The notes beneath the pieces are model-generated. The model saw only the letters and a program-made list of their open reading frames with translations. It was not told the origin of the DNA and made no database searches. Below, one piece after another: positions 7,739 to 15,404 of a stretch of DNA of 18,508 nucleotides. Source of the DNA: Clostridia bacterium. Its GTDB lineage: Bacteria > Bacillota > Clostridia > Oscillospirales > CAG-272. Every line of letters begins with the position of its first letter. The first letter of the stretch is position 1. Location of the stretch: contig JAFTUB010000173.1 of NCBI GenBank assembly GCA_017466495.1, forward strand, positions 1 through 18,508. The letters are read 5' to 3'. The position numbers and the translations under genes were made by a program.

Positions 7739-9238
7739 TTACGGCAGTTCCTTCACTGCGTCGCTAACCTTCTTGATGAGGGCGTTCATTCTCTTCTCAC
7801 CGACTTTGAATACAGATGCGATATTGCCGGAGGTGGAAGCCTGGTTGATGATGGAGGTCGCGTCAACTGCGTAGACCAGACCGAGGTGATAGGAAATGTT
7901 GTTCTTGATGATGTCAATCATTTCAGCAATTTCCGGGCCGGGTGCACGGCGAACCTTAATTACGGTCTCGTAGTAGGTGGGAAGGACGGTCTGATTGGAG
8001 GTATATGCCATATCCTCAAGGAGAACGCCGAGACGGTCATAATCATCGTTGGTGGCGGGGATGACCATAACAGTGGTGTCATAGTCGGGCATGTGGTAGT
8101 AATTTTCCTGTGCGGTGTCGTACTTGGGGTTGGGCACCATGCCGTACTCGTCTTCCATGCCGAACTCTACCAGCTGGCTGAGGGTGGAAGGACCGTTCTG
8201 TACGAAGAGGATCTGGCCGTTGGCAAAGATCTGGCGGCCGTAGTTCCAGTAGGAGTTGATGGCAGCAGCACCTGCGGTGCCGTTCAGATCGGTATAGTCA
8301 ATGGCGTGGGTTTCGTCCTTGTAGATGGCGCGGAGCTTTTCGATAACCGAGATGGTCTTCTCGTTCATGAAGCCAACAACGGGGTTGCCGTCTGCGTCGC
8401 GGGTGAAGATGTCGATGCCGCTGGCTACGACGAGCATACGGAAGTTGGAGCCCTCGGTGAGCATACCGTACTGGTCCAAATCGGTAAATGCCTGGTCACC
8501 GTCCAGGTCTGCGGAGACCTTCAGGGACATCTCGATCATCTTGTCCAGAGTCCACTGGTTGTTGTGAACCAGATCATAGGGATCTTCCAGGCCGTTCTCC
8601 TTGGCCAGGTCGCGGTTGAAGATAATGCCGCGGGCGCCGATCATGGTCATCAGCGAGATATCGGAGACCTGGGCATAGAGCTTGCCGTAGAGGGTAATGT
8701 CCTTATCAAAGTTGCTGTCCCAGTAGGGCTTGGAGAAGTCAACATAGTCCAGGTCATGGAAGTTGTAGAGGTGGCCGGAGGTGATCAGCGAGCTGATATT
8801 CTTCATCTTGGGCAGGGCAATATCATACTCATCGGACTGTGCCTGGGCGGAAACGCTGACCGCCGATTCGGGAGAGGAGTTGATGACGCTGACGATGTCA
8901 ATGCCGTATCGCTCTTCGATGATGGTGTTACGTTTGTACACCGAGTCGTTGAGCAGGTCGCCGTTGATCTCGTCGGCCTGAATGTAGATCTCGGGGTAGT
9001 ACTGCTCATCGACGGCACGATGTACGATAACCAGCTCGGTGCCTTCGTATTTCACATCGGGCAGAGTGGGCTTGTACTCGGGCTCTGTGACAGCGGGTGC
9101 GGTAGACACAGGCGCTGCGGTGGTCTCGCCGACATTGGGCGTGGTTTCGGCGGGTTTGTCGGTATCATCTGCTGCACAGGCCACAATCGGGATGACCATC
9201 AGCAGGGCAAGAATCAGGGCAAAAATGCGTTTTGTCAT
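7739..9238 (-). CDS. Extracellular solute-binding lipoprotein, tandem copy 1
   Basis: The product has 499 residues and starts MTKRIFALIL after GGAGG at 9250-9246; a longer in-frame extension crosses the promoter and is rejected. The lipobox is IVAC with Cys21. A Thr/Pro/Ala-rich linker (about 28-58) leads to the mature domain with KYEGTELVIVHR. The SBP hallmarks are DLLNDSVYKRNTIIEERYG (94-112), SDEYDIALPKM, GARGIIFNRDLAKENGLEDP (201-220) and NNQWTLDKMIEMS. Residues 244-255, DLDGDQAFTDLD, match an EF-hand or dockerin calcium loop with D/D/D at 1,3,5 and D at 12. The family binds ligands outside the cell for ABC import; no permease or ATPase lies in the window. It groups with copies 2 and 4 (LPKM, FVQN, LGLVY). 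The ligand is unknown, and an oligosaccharide is only the most usual choice. Confidence 0.92.
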   Translation of the reverse strand: MTKRIFALILALLMVIPIVACAADDTDKPAETTPNVGETTAAPVSTAPAVTEPEYKPTLPDVKYEGTELVIVHRAVDEQYYPEIYIQADEINGDLLNDSVYKRNTIIEERYGIDIVSVINSSPESAVSVSAQAQSDEYDIALPKMKNISSLITSGHLYNFHDLDYVDFSKPYWDSNFDKDITLYGKLYAQVSDISLMTMIGARGIIFNRDLAKENGLEDPYDLVHNNQWTLDKMIEMSLKVSADLDGDQAFTDLDQYGMLTEGSNFRMLVVASGIDIFTRDADGNPVVGFMNEKTISVIEKLRAIYKDETHAIDYTDLNGTAGAAAINSYWNYGRQIFANGQILFVQNGPSTLSQLVEFGMEDEYGMVPNPKYDTAQENYYHMPDYDTTVMVIPATNDDYDRLGVLLEDMAYTSNQTVLPTYYETVIKVRRAPGPEIAEMIDIIKNNISYHLGLVYAVDATSIINQASTSGNIASVFKVGEKRMNALIKKVSDAVKELP

Positions 9239-9271
9239 GAGGAATCCTCCTTGTTGTATTCGAGTTAGTAC

Positions 9272-9300
9272 ATTATAACATAAAAGAAGTTTTTTATCCA
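9272..9300 (-). promoter_or_regulatory. Promoter of solute-binding protein copy 1
   Basis: On the minus strand a perfect TATAAT (9277-9272) lies 33 bases before the ATG. The -35 box TGGATA (9300-9295), 17 bases upstream, is weak at four of six matches, so the promoter may need help or be weaker than those of its sister genes. Confidence 0.65.
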
Positions 9301-9379
9301 GTTGCTTTTTATACAAATTTGAGAATAGGATTTTGTGCAGAATATACGTCGGTGTTGTGCGTGTTCGGTTGTGTCCGTC

Positions 9380-9412
9380 AAAAAAAGAGCTGCCGTAAGC
9401 ACGGCAGCTCTT
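9380..9412 (-). terminator. Terminator of solute-binding protein copy 2
   Basis: The 12-bp stem AAGAGCTGCCGT (9385-9396) pairs with 9401-9412 around a 4-base loop. On the minus strand it runs into a T tract (9386-9380). It lies 13 bases after the stop codon of copy 2. Confidence 0.9.
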
Positions 9413-9424
9413 GAAAAACATAGG

Positions 9425-10924
9425 TTACGGCAGCTTGGCAATAGCTTCGGCGATCTTTTTGATCTGTGCATTCAGGCGCTTTTCGGCAACCTTAAACACC
9501 GATGCAATGTTGCCGGAGTTAGCGGCACTGCCAATGGTCTCATTGGCATCAATATCATAAATCAAACCGTAGTGGTAAGAAATGTTGTTCTTGATGATGT
9601 CCACCATCTCTGCCATTTCAGGCGAGGGTGCACGGCGGATCTTGATGACAGTCTCATAGTAAGTGGGCAGAACGGTTTGGCTGGACTGATATGCCAGGTC
9701 CTCCAGAAGAATGCCCAGGCGCTCGTAGTCATCGTTGGTAGAGGGAACTACCAGGACGGTGGTATCCCAGTCGGGCATGTGGTAGTAATTTTCCTGTGCA
9801 GTGTCATACTTGGGGTTGGGCAGGATACCGAATTCCTGCTCCATGCCATACTCAACCAGCTGGCCGAGGGTGGAAGGACCGTTCTGTACGAAGAGGATCT
9901 GACCGTTGGCAAAGATCTCGCGGCCGTAGTTCCAGTAGGATCCGTTTGCGGCGGCACCGGGGGTTCCGTTGAGATCGCTGTAGTTGATGGCGTGGGTTTC
10001 GTCCTTGTAGATGGTACGGATCTTTTCGATGACCGAGATGGTTTTCTCGTTCATGAAGCCGCATACGGGGTTGCCGTCTGCATCCAAGGTGAAGATGTCG
10101 ATATCACTTGCCACAACCTGGAACTTGAAGTTGGAGGACTCGGTAAGCATACCGTACTGGTCCAGTTCGTTAAACTGCTGGTCACCGTTGAGGTCATCGG
10201 AAACGCCCTGTGCCATCTCGATCATCTTATCCAGGGTCCATTTGTTGCTGCGAACCAGATCATAGGGATCCTCCAGGCCGTAATTCTTGGCCAGGTCGCG
10301 GTTAAAGATGATACCGCGGCAGCCGATCATGGTCATCAGGGAAATGTCACTGACCATAGCGTAAAGCTTGCCGTAAAGGGTGATATCTTCGTTGAAGTTG
10401 CTGTCCCAGTAGGGCTTGTCGAAGTTCACGTGCGGCATCTCGTGGAGATTGTAAAGATAGCCCGCGGTGATGGTCGATGCAATGTTCTTCATTTTGGGGA
10501 AAGCAAGGTCATACTCATCGGACTGAGACTGGGCGGCGATGTCAATGGAGTCATCGGGAGAGGACGCGAGCACACTGACAATGTCAATGCCGTACTTTTC
10601 CTCGATGATGGTGTTGCGCTTGTAGACCGAGTCGTTGAGCAGATCGCCGTTCATCTCTTCTGCCTGAATGTAGATTTCCTGATAATACTGTTCATCGGGA
10701 GAACGGTGGACAATGACCAGCTGCTCACCTTCATACTTTACCTCGGGCAGAGTGGGTTTATACTCAGGCTCGGTGACAGCGGGTGCGGTGGATACAGGTG
10801 CTGCGGTGGTCTCACCCGCCTTGGGCGTGGTTACGGCGGGTTTTCCGGAATCATCTGCTGCGCAGGCCACGATCGGGATGACCATCAGCAGAGCGAGAAG
10901 CAAGGCAAAAATACGTTTTGTCAT
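9425..10924 (-). CDS. Extracellular solute-binding lipoprotein, tandem copy 2
   Basis: The product has 499 residues. Its start follows AAAAGGAGG (last G at 10932). The signal peptide and linker are nearly those of copy 1 (Cys21 in IVAC, then AADDSGKPAVTTPKAGE), while the mature domain differs more. Visible differences from the other copies are SIDIAAQSQ, HEMPHVNFDKPYWD, GCRGIIFNRDLAKNYGLEDP with an unusual Cys, and VRSNKWTLDKM. The calcium-type loop is DLNGDQQFNELD at 244-255, with all ligating acidic or Asn positions kept. The C-terminus has the shared SGNIASVFK element. Copy 2 mostly resembles copies 1 and 4 but has AFPKM and AQIKK, which are features of copies 3, 5 and 6, so it looks mosaic. 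Changes in the putative ligand-facing segments suggest a different ligand preference; this is inference. Confidence 0.92.
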   Translation of the reverse strand: MTKRIFALLLALLMVIPIVACAADDSGKPAVTTPKAGETTAAPVSTAPAVTEPEYKPTLPEVKYEGEQLVIVHRSPDEQYYQEIYIQAEEMNGDLLNDSVYKRNTIIEEKYGIDIVSVLASSPDDSIDIAAQSQSDEYDLAFPKMKNIASTITAGYLYNLHEMPHVNFDKPYWDSNFNEDITLYGKLYAMVSDISLMTMIGCRGIIFNRDLAKNYGLEDPYDLVRSNKWTLDKMIEMAQGVSDDLNGDQQFNELDQYGMLTESSNFKFQVVASDIDIFTLDADGNPVCGFMNEKTISVIEKIRTIYKDETHAINYSDLNGTPGAAANGSYWNYGREIFANGQILFVQNGPSTLGQLVEYGMEQEFGILPNPKYDTAQENYYHMPDWDTTVLVVPSTNDDYERLGILLEDLAYQSSQTVLPTYYETVIKIRRAPSPEMAEMVDIIKNNISYHYGLIYDIDANETIGSAANSGNIASVFKVAEKRLNAQIKKIAEAIAKLP

Positions 10925-10958
10925 GAGAGAGCCTCCTTTTATTATTGTGGGTATTCTA

Positions 10959-10987
10959 ATTGTATCATAAAGTGCAATTGTGTGCAA
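10959..10987 (-). promoter_or_regulatory. Promoter of solute-binding protein copy 2
   Basis: On the minus strand TTGCAC (10987-10982), a 17-base spacer and TACAAT (10964-10959) lie 34 bases upstream of the ATG. The preceding ATA and the TTGCAC box are shared with the promoter of copy 3. Confidence 0.82.
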
Positions 10988-11024
10988 TATGCGATTATAA
11001 TAAAAAATAAGGAGTAAATTTGTG

Positions 11025-11062
11025 CAAAAAAACAAGGCATCGCACCTGTGTGCGATGCCTTG
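11025..11062 (-). terminator. Terminator of solute-binding protein copy 3
   Basis: A perfect 13-bp stem CAAGGCATCGCAC (11033-11045) with 11050-11062 has a 4-base loop. On the minus strand it is followed by seven T (11032-11026). A near copy of the element follows copy 4 at 12695-12731. Confidence 0.92.
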
Positions 11063-11090
11063 CGAGGCTTGTATAGAGATAGACTGCAGC

Positions 11091-12593
11091 TTACGGCAGA
11101 TTCTGAATGGTTTCGGCCACCTTTTTGATCTGCGCGTTCAGACGCTTTTCGCCCACCTTAAAGACCGATGTAATGTTGCCGGAGGAGGAAGCCTGGCTGA
11201 TCAGGGAGTCGGCATCGATGTTGTAGATCATGCCGACATGATAGCAGATGCTGTTTCGGATGATTTCCAGCATTTCCGCAACCTCGGGGACGGGAGAGCG
11301 GCGGATCTTGATTACCGTTTCGTAATACGTGGGGAGAATGGTTTGGTTGGATTGATATGCCATGTCCTCCAACAGAATGTCCAGCTTGTCATAGTCGTCG
11401 TTGGTGGAGGGAACGACCAGGACAGTAGTGTTATAGTCAGGCATGCAGTAGTATTCGTCCTGGTTGGCATCATATTTGGGTTGGGGCAGGATACCGTACT
11501 CCTGTTCCATGCCATATTCGGTGATTTTACTGAAGGTGGTGGGGGAATTCTGCAGGAAGAGGATCTGGCCTCTTGCGAAGAGCTGACGGCCGTAGTTCCA
11601 CTTGGAGCCGTCCAGGGCAGCAGCCCCGGCGGTACCGCCCAGGTCGTTATAGTCGATGGCATGGGTTTCATCTTTGTAAACGGTGCGCCATTTTTCAATG
11701 ACGGAAATGGTCTTCTCGTTCATGAAACCGGCTACGGGATTGCCGTCTGCATCCCGGGTAAAGATATCAATGCCGCTGGCAACCACAAAATAGCGGAAAT
11801 TGGAGGATTCGGTGAGCATGCCGTAACGGTCCATATCATCAAAGGTTTGGTCGCCGTTGAGGTCTTCAGAGACGGAGTGTGCCATTTCGATCATTTTGTC
11901 GAGGGTCCACTGGTTGTTCTTCACCAGGTCGTAGGGATCACCGAGGTTGTTTTCCTTGGCCATATCGCGGTTGAAAATAATTCCGCGGGTGCCGATCAGG
12001 GTCATCAGGCTGATGTCGCTGACTGCGGCGTACAGTTTGCCGTAAAGGGTAATATCTTCGTTGAAGTTTTTGTCCCAGTAGGGTTTGCTGAAATCTACGT
12101 GATTGAACTCGTGGAAATTATACAGATAGCCCGAAGTAATCAGGGAGCCGATATTCATCATCTGAGGGAAGGCAAGGTCGTATTCGTCGGATTGTGACTG
12201 CGCAGCAGTGCTGATTGCGGTATGGGGTTTGCTGTTGATTACATTGACGAATTCGATACCGTATTTTTCTTCCAGGGCCATGTTGCGCTTGTATACGGCA
12301 TCGTTGAGCAGGTCGCCGGTGATTTCTTCCGCCTGCAGATAGATTTCCGCATAGGTGCTGGAATTGGGGTCGAGATGGATAATCACCAACTGATCGCCCT
12401 CAAAGCGTACCTCGGGCAGAACAGGTTTGTAGTCCGGCTCAGAGTCAGCCGGGGGCGTTTCGGGGGCATCGGTGGTGTCAATGATTTGCGGAGTGGTTTC
12501 GGCGGGCTGCTTACCGGTATCCTCCGCGCCGCAGGCGGCAAAGGGAACAATCATCAGCAGCGAGATGAGCAAAGCTAAGATCCGTTTTGTCAT
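11091..12593 (-). CDS. Extracellular solute-binding lipoprotein, tandem copy 3
   Basis: The product has 500 residues, starting MTKRILALL after AAAGGAG on the minus strand (near 12602-12608), with lipobox FAAC (Cys21). Its linker differs from those of copies 1 and 2: it is acidic and proline-rich (IIDTTDAPETPPADSEPDYKP). Family elements are DLLNDAVYKRNMALEEKYG, SDEYDLAFPQMMN, GTRGIIFNRDMAKENNLGDP and NNQWTLDKMIEMA. The calcium-type loop is DLNGDQTFDDMD. Together with copies 5 and 6 it forms a second subgroup marked by AFPQM, IEKWR, FARGQILFLQN, CYHVGMIY and a MDRYG loop end. Only copies 3, 5 and 6 carry the internal Cys in NSICYHVG. An extra residue (ALDG) before KWNYGRQ accounts for the one-residue longer length. 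The ligand is unknown. Confidence 0.92.
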   Translation of the reverse strand: MTKRILALLISLLMIVPFAACGAEDTGKQPAETTPQIIDTTDAPETPPADSEPDYKPVLPEVRFEGDQLVIIHLDPNSSTYAEIYLQAEEITGDLLNDAVYKRNMALEEKYGIEFVNVINSKPHTAISTAAQSQSDEYDLAFPQMMNIGSLITSGYLYNFHEFNHVDFSKPYWDKNFNEDITLYGKLYAAVSDISLMTLIGTRGIIFNRDMAKENNLGDPYDLVKNNQWTLDKMIEMAHSVSEDLNGDQTFDDMDRYGMLTESSNFRYFVVASGIDIFTRDADGNPVAGFMNEKTISVIEKWRTVYKDETHAIDYNDLGGTAGAAALDGSKWNYGRQLFARGQILFLQNSPTTFSKITEYGMEQEYGILPQPKYDANQDEYYCMPDYNTTVLVVPSTNDDYDKLDILLEDMAYQSNQTILPTYYETVIKIRRSPVPEVAEMLEIIRNSICYHVGMIYNIDADSLISQASSSGNITSVFKVGEKRLNAQIKKVAETIQNLP

Positions 12594-12628
12594 GGGAAGT
12601 CTCCTTTCAGGGTATAAATACCAATTAT

Positions 12629-12657
12629 ATTATATCTTAATGTTTTTTTGCGTGCAA
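12629..12657 (-). promoter_or_regulatory. Promoter of solute-binding protein copy 3
   Basis: On the minus strand TTGCAC (12657-12652), 17 bases and TATAAT (12634-12629) lie 35 bases before the ATG. A second overlapping TATAAT follows 5 bases downstream, but only the first has the right spacing. Confidence 0.85.
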
Positions 12658-12694
12658 TATGGATTTTGACGAAAAGGGAAACGGAAATTTGTAC

Positions 12695-12731
12695 AAAAAA
12701 ACAAGACACCGCACATTTGTGCGATGCCTTG
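12695..12731 (-). terminator. Terminator of solute-binding protein copy 4
   Basis: The arms 12702-12715 and 12718-12731 pair over 14 positions with a 2-base apex. The two departures from perfect pairing are G-U wobbles in the minus-strand RNA but mismatches in the plus-strand RNA, which fits selection on the minus-strand transcript. A T tract follows (12701-12695). It is homologous to the terminator of copy 3. Confidence 0.88.
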
Positions 12732-12759
12732 CGGGGATTGTATTGGGATAGACTGCAGC

Positions 12760-14262
12760 TTACGGCAGCTCCTTGATTGCGTCGCCTACCTTTTTGATGA
12801 GGGCGTTGATGCGCTTTTCACCGGTTCTGAATACCGACGCGATGTTACCGGAGGTGGATGCCTGGTTGATGACCGAGTAGGCGTCTACTGAGTACACCAG
12901 ACCCAGGTTATAGGAAATGCTGTTCTTGATGATGTCCATCATCTCAGCGACTTCCGGAACGGGAGCACGGCGAACCTTCATAACCGTCTCATAGTAAGAG
13001 GGCAGGATGGTCTGGCTGGAGTAGTAAGCCATGTCTTCCAGCAGGATGCCAAGACGGTCGTAGTCATTGTTGGAGGAGGGGATTACCAGAACGGTGGTTT
13101 CCTCATCGGGGGCATGATAGTATCTGCTCTGCGCAGAATCATACTTGGGATTGGGAATAATACCGTATTCCTCAGCCATATCAAAGTTGGTAATCTGATT
13201 GATAATGGATGCGCCGTTCTGTACAAAGAGAATCTGACCGTTGGCAAAAATCTTGCGGCCATAGTTCCAGTATGCGCCGTCAAGTGCAGCAGCACCGGCA
13301 GTGTTCTTGAGGCTTTCGTAGGCAATGGCGTGGGTTTCATCGTTATAGATTCCGCGGAGCTTCTCGATGACCGAGATGGCCTTTTCGCTCATGAAGCCCA
13401 CCACGGGGTTGCCATCGGCATCGCGGGTGAAGATATCCACACCGCTGGCGATGACCATGTAGCGGAAGTTGGAGGCCTCGGAAAGCAGGCCGTACTGGTC
13501 AAGATCATCGAAGGTCTGGTTACCGTCCAGGTCCGCGGAAACGGCCAGGGACATCTCGATCATCTTGTCCAGGGTCCACTGGTTGTTCTTTACCAGGTCA
13601 TAGGGGTCTTCCAGGTTGTTTTCCTTGGCCAGGTCGCGGTTGAAGATGATTCCACGAGTGCCGATCAGGGTCATCAGGGAGATATCGCTGACCATGGCGT
13701 AGAGCTTGCCATAGAGGGTGATGTCCTGGTCGAAGTTGCTGTCCCAGTAGGGCTTGGAGAAGTCTACGTAATCCAGATTATGGAAATTGTAGAGATAGCC
13801 GGAAGTGATGAGGGAACTGATGCTCTTCATTTTGGGAAGGGCAACGTCGTACTCATCGGATTGGGCCTGCGCCGAAATGCTGATGGCAGAGTGAGGGCTG
13901 GCCTCAATTACGCTGACGATATCAACACCGTATTTCTCTTCTACCGCAAGGTTGCGCCGGTAGACCGAGTCGTTGAGGACGTCGCCGGTAATGTCTTCCG
14001 CCTGAATATAGATCTCAGCGTAGTAAGTCTCATCCGGGGAACGGTGGACGATCACCAACTGCTCGCCGTCATATCTCACCTCAGGAAGCTGGGGCTTGTA
14101 ATCGGGTTCGGTTGCAGTGGGTGCGGTGGATACGGGGGCTTGGGTGCCCTCGGCGGGGGGAGTGGAATCTGCCGGCTTTCCGGCATCGTCCGATGCGCAG
14201 GCTACAATAGCAGGAAGCAGCATTAGGACGGTCAGAACGAGAGCGATAAGTCGCTTTGTCAT
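12760..14262 (-). CDS. Extracellular solute-binding lipoprotein, tandem copy 4
   Basis: The product has 500 residues, starting MTKRLIALVL after TTAGGAGG and a run of C before the ATG, with lipobox AIVAC (Cys22). The linker is short (STPPAEGTQAPVSTAPTATE). The mature domain has DVLNDSVYRRNLAVEEKYG, SDEYDVALPKMKSISS, GTRGIIFNRDLAKENNLEDP and NNQWTLDKMIEMS. The calcium-type loop is DLDGNQTFDDLD, in which the fifth position is Asn instead of Asp, a conservative change. The GFMSEKAISVIEKLRGIY and AYESLKNTAGAAALDGAYW regions differ from the sisters and could alter the ligand pocket. The domain belongs with copies 1 and 2 (LPKM, FVQN, LGLVY, NALIKK), but its 3' flank is of the copy 3 type. Upstream lies the unusually long 1142-bp spacer. 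Confidence 0.92.
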   Translation of the reverse strand: MTKRLIALVLTVLMLLPAIVACASDDAGKPADSTPPAEGTQAPVSTAPTATEPDYKPQLPEVRYDGEQLVIVHRSPDETYYAEIYIQAEDITGDVLNDSVYRRNLAVEEKYGVDIVSVIEASPHSAISISAQAQSDEYDVALPKMKSISSLITSGYLYNFHNLDYVDFSKPYWDSNFDQDITLYGKLYAMVSDISLMTLIGTRGIIFNRDLAKENNLEDPYDLVKNNQWTLDKMIEMSLAVSADLDGNQTFDDLDQYGLLSEASNFRYMVIASGVDIFTRDADGNPVVGFMSEKAISVIEKLRGIYNDETHAIAYESLKNTAGAAALDGAYWNYGRKIFANGQILFVQNGASIINQITNFDMAEEYGIIPNPKYDSAQSRYYHAPDEETTVLVIPSSNNDYDRLGILLEDMAYYSSQTILPSYYETVMKVRRAPVPEVAEMMDIIKNSISYNLGLVYSVDAYSVINQASTSGNIASVFRTGEKRINALIKKVGDAIKELP

Positions 14263-14298
14263 GGGGGGGAACCTCCTAATAAAAATTTGGGTACAACA

Positions 14299-14327
14299 AT
14301 TTTACCATATTACTTCAGTAGTGTCAA
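14299..14327 (-). promoter_or_regulatory. Promoter of solute-binding protein copy 4
   Basis: On the minus strand a consensus TTGACA (14327-14322), 17 bases and TAAAAT (14304-14299) lie 36 bases before the ATG. The -10 box is preceded by TGG, giving an extended -10, as in copy 5. Confidence 0.87.
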
Positions 14328-14366
14328 GACAGTGAAGCAATTGGAATTGCGTTTTCTGTGGGAAAG

Positions 14367-14408
14367 GAAAATACAGAAAGGGGGATCCTGGTTTTATTCG
14401 GATCCCCC
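14367..14408 (-). terminator. Hairpin, probable old terminator of the decayed gene upstream
   Basis: The 9-bp stem GGGGGATCC (14380-14388) pairs with 14400-14408 around an 11-base loop and is followed on the minus strand by TTTCTGTATTTTCC. It lies between the glycosidase-like pseudogene and copy 4, so it may have ended that gene's transcript. The T tract is interrupted. Confidence 0.6.
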
Positions 14409-14520
14409 AATATTTTATTGATATGCGATGGACAGCATGGATTTTTTGATGTGCATTTGATGTGTTTTTTAAGATTTTGATGACCGCCTTGGTGTCCGAA
14501 CCCGGGCTGTCGGTTGCCAT

Positions 14521-14569
14521 AGCGGTTGCTAAGCGGTTGCTAAGCGGTTGCTAAGCGGTTGCTAAGCGA
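14521..14569. repeat. 11-bp tandem repeat, four full units plus a partial one
   Basis: The unit AGCGGTTGCTA occurs four times without change (14521-14564) and a fifth begins as AGCGA. A related CGGTTGCCAT directly precedes the array. The unit length is not a multiple of three and no credible gene covers it, so this is a non-coding microsatellite-like array in the long spacer. Confidence 0.9.
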
Positions 14570-14643
14570 TTTTCTGTCATGGTAAGCGCAATGCTACGGT
14601 CGGGTGTACGGCGGCATCTGTCCGGAGCGTTTGCCGGGAGAGA

Positions 14644-15173
14644 TCAATCTTCAAATATCCCCTGAGGATCGGCAAACCTTCGCTGAGGTTGACGTATATA
14701 GGGATGCGCGGTGGCAGCCATGGCGTGCAGAGCAGCGCCGTTGAACTCGATGGACCACGCGAACCTGCTTGTGCAGTGTCTCGGACGGCATCTTTTCCTT
14801 CCACCAAGGTCGAATTTCCGTGCCCTGGCAAAACTCAACGGAAATGCAGTCATCGAGACTGAAGCCGTCAAGATATTTGCCTGTGAGGGTGATCAAACCG
14901 AACCGCACTGATCCGCAGTCAGCGCGGAGGTTGAAGGTCAGCTCATCCTCCATCAACTCATGGCTTTGGCAATCACTTTAGCGCCATGTCCTACACTTTC
15001 AACTCCGCAGAAACCGTCCTTGCGAATGCGGTAAATGCTCCGCTCCGGATCAGCCGCAATGGTGGAAATTCCCAGGTGGCGGTTACGGAGTACAGCTTGG
15101 GAGCGTACCAACGGTGGGTGGTGCCTTTGCGGAAGTCTACCCAGTAAACATCAAAGAATGTCAGCTTCACGCG
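14644..15173 (-). pseudogene. Frameshifted fragment of a glycoside-hydrolase-like protein (C-terminal part)
   Basis: Three consecutive minus-strand frames together read like one protein end. The first (15173 to about 15073) gives RVKLTFFDVYWVDFRKGTTH, then RWYAPKLYSVTATW. The second (15072-14953) gives GISTIAADPERSIYRIRKDG and ends at a TGA. The third (14956 to about 14755) gives ELTFNLRADCGSVRFGL, then GKYLDGFSLDDC and PWWKEK. A further shift gives SIEFNGAALHAM, HPYIRQPQRRFADPQGIFED and a stop at 14644. The order ADCGS.R..L.D..G..L.GFSLDDC - W - L.GK.VR...EL..A.LYA is one I know from C-terminal beta-sandwich regions of uncharacterised glycosidase-like proteins. The N-terminal catalytic part is absent. 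The frame breaks could be sequencing errors, but there are at least three. Confidence 0.72.
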
Positions 15174-15235
15174 ATTTTGGTTTATCTTTGTTCTCCTTTG
15201 CCTTCACATTGCTGATCATCCCTGCGTTCCCATAT

Positions 15236-15265
15236 ATTATACCAAATTTGAAAGGAAGAAAAAAT
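15236..15265 (-). promoter_or_regulatory. Possible promoter left upstream of the pseudogene
   Basis: On the minus strand, TGGTATAAT (extended -10; TATAAT at 15241-15236) resembles the -10 regions of copies 4 and 5. A clear -35 box is lacking; only T-rich sequence is present there. An AAAGGAG sequence about 45 bases downstream could be a ribosome binding site, but no credible start follows. Confidence 0.4.
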
Positions 15266-15349
15266 GGAAAAAATGACACATATGGAAATTTCGTATCATA
15301 AATTGAGGGCATCAGATAGTTCTCCCGCGGAAACACGTTCACGGATAGA

Positions 15350-15385
15350 CTTACGGGGATGTTGCATAAGCGACATCCCCGTAAG
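15350..15385 (-). terminator. Hairpin after solute-binding protein copy 5
   Basis: A perfect 13-bp stem CTTACGGGGATGT (15350-15362) pairs with 15373-15385 around a 10-base loop. It lies 19 bases past the stop of copy 5, where the other copies have terminators. On the minus strand it is followed by CTATCC without a T tract, so it may only pause or protect the 3' end. Confidence 0.6.
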
Positions 15386-15404
15386 GTTTATGAGATTTTT
15401 AAGC

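Noticed and set aside
9239..9424. Riboswitch or attenuator in leaders of the solute-binding genes
   Set aside because: The -10 boxes lie only 32-36 bases before the start codons. The hairpins in the spacers lie upstream of the promoters and belong to the preceding genes.
14302..14520. 72-codon minus-strand frame in the long spacer
   Set aside because: It covers the promoter of copy 4 and a hairpin, has no ribosome binding site and shows no recognisable protein features.
14511..14569. CRISPR array
   Set aside because: The 11-bp units are directly adjacent with no spacers, and no cas genes are present.
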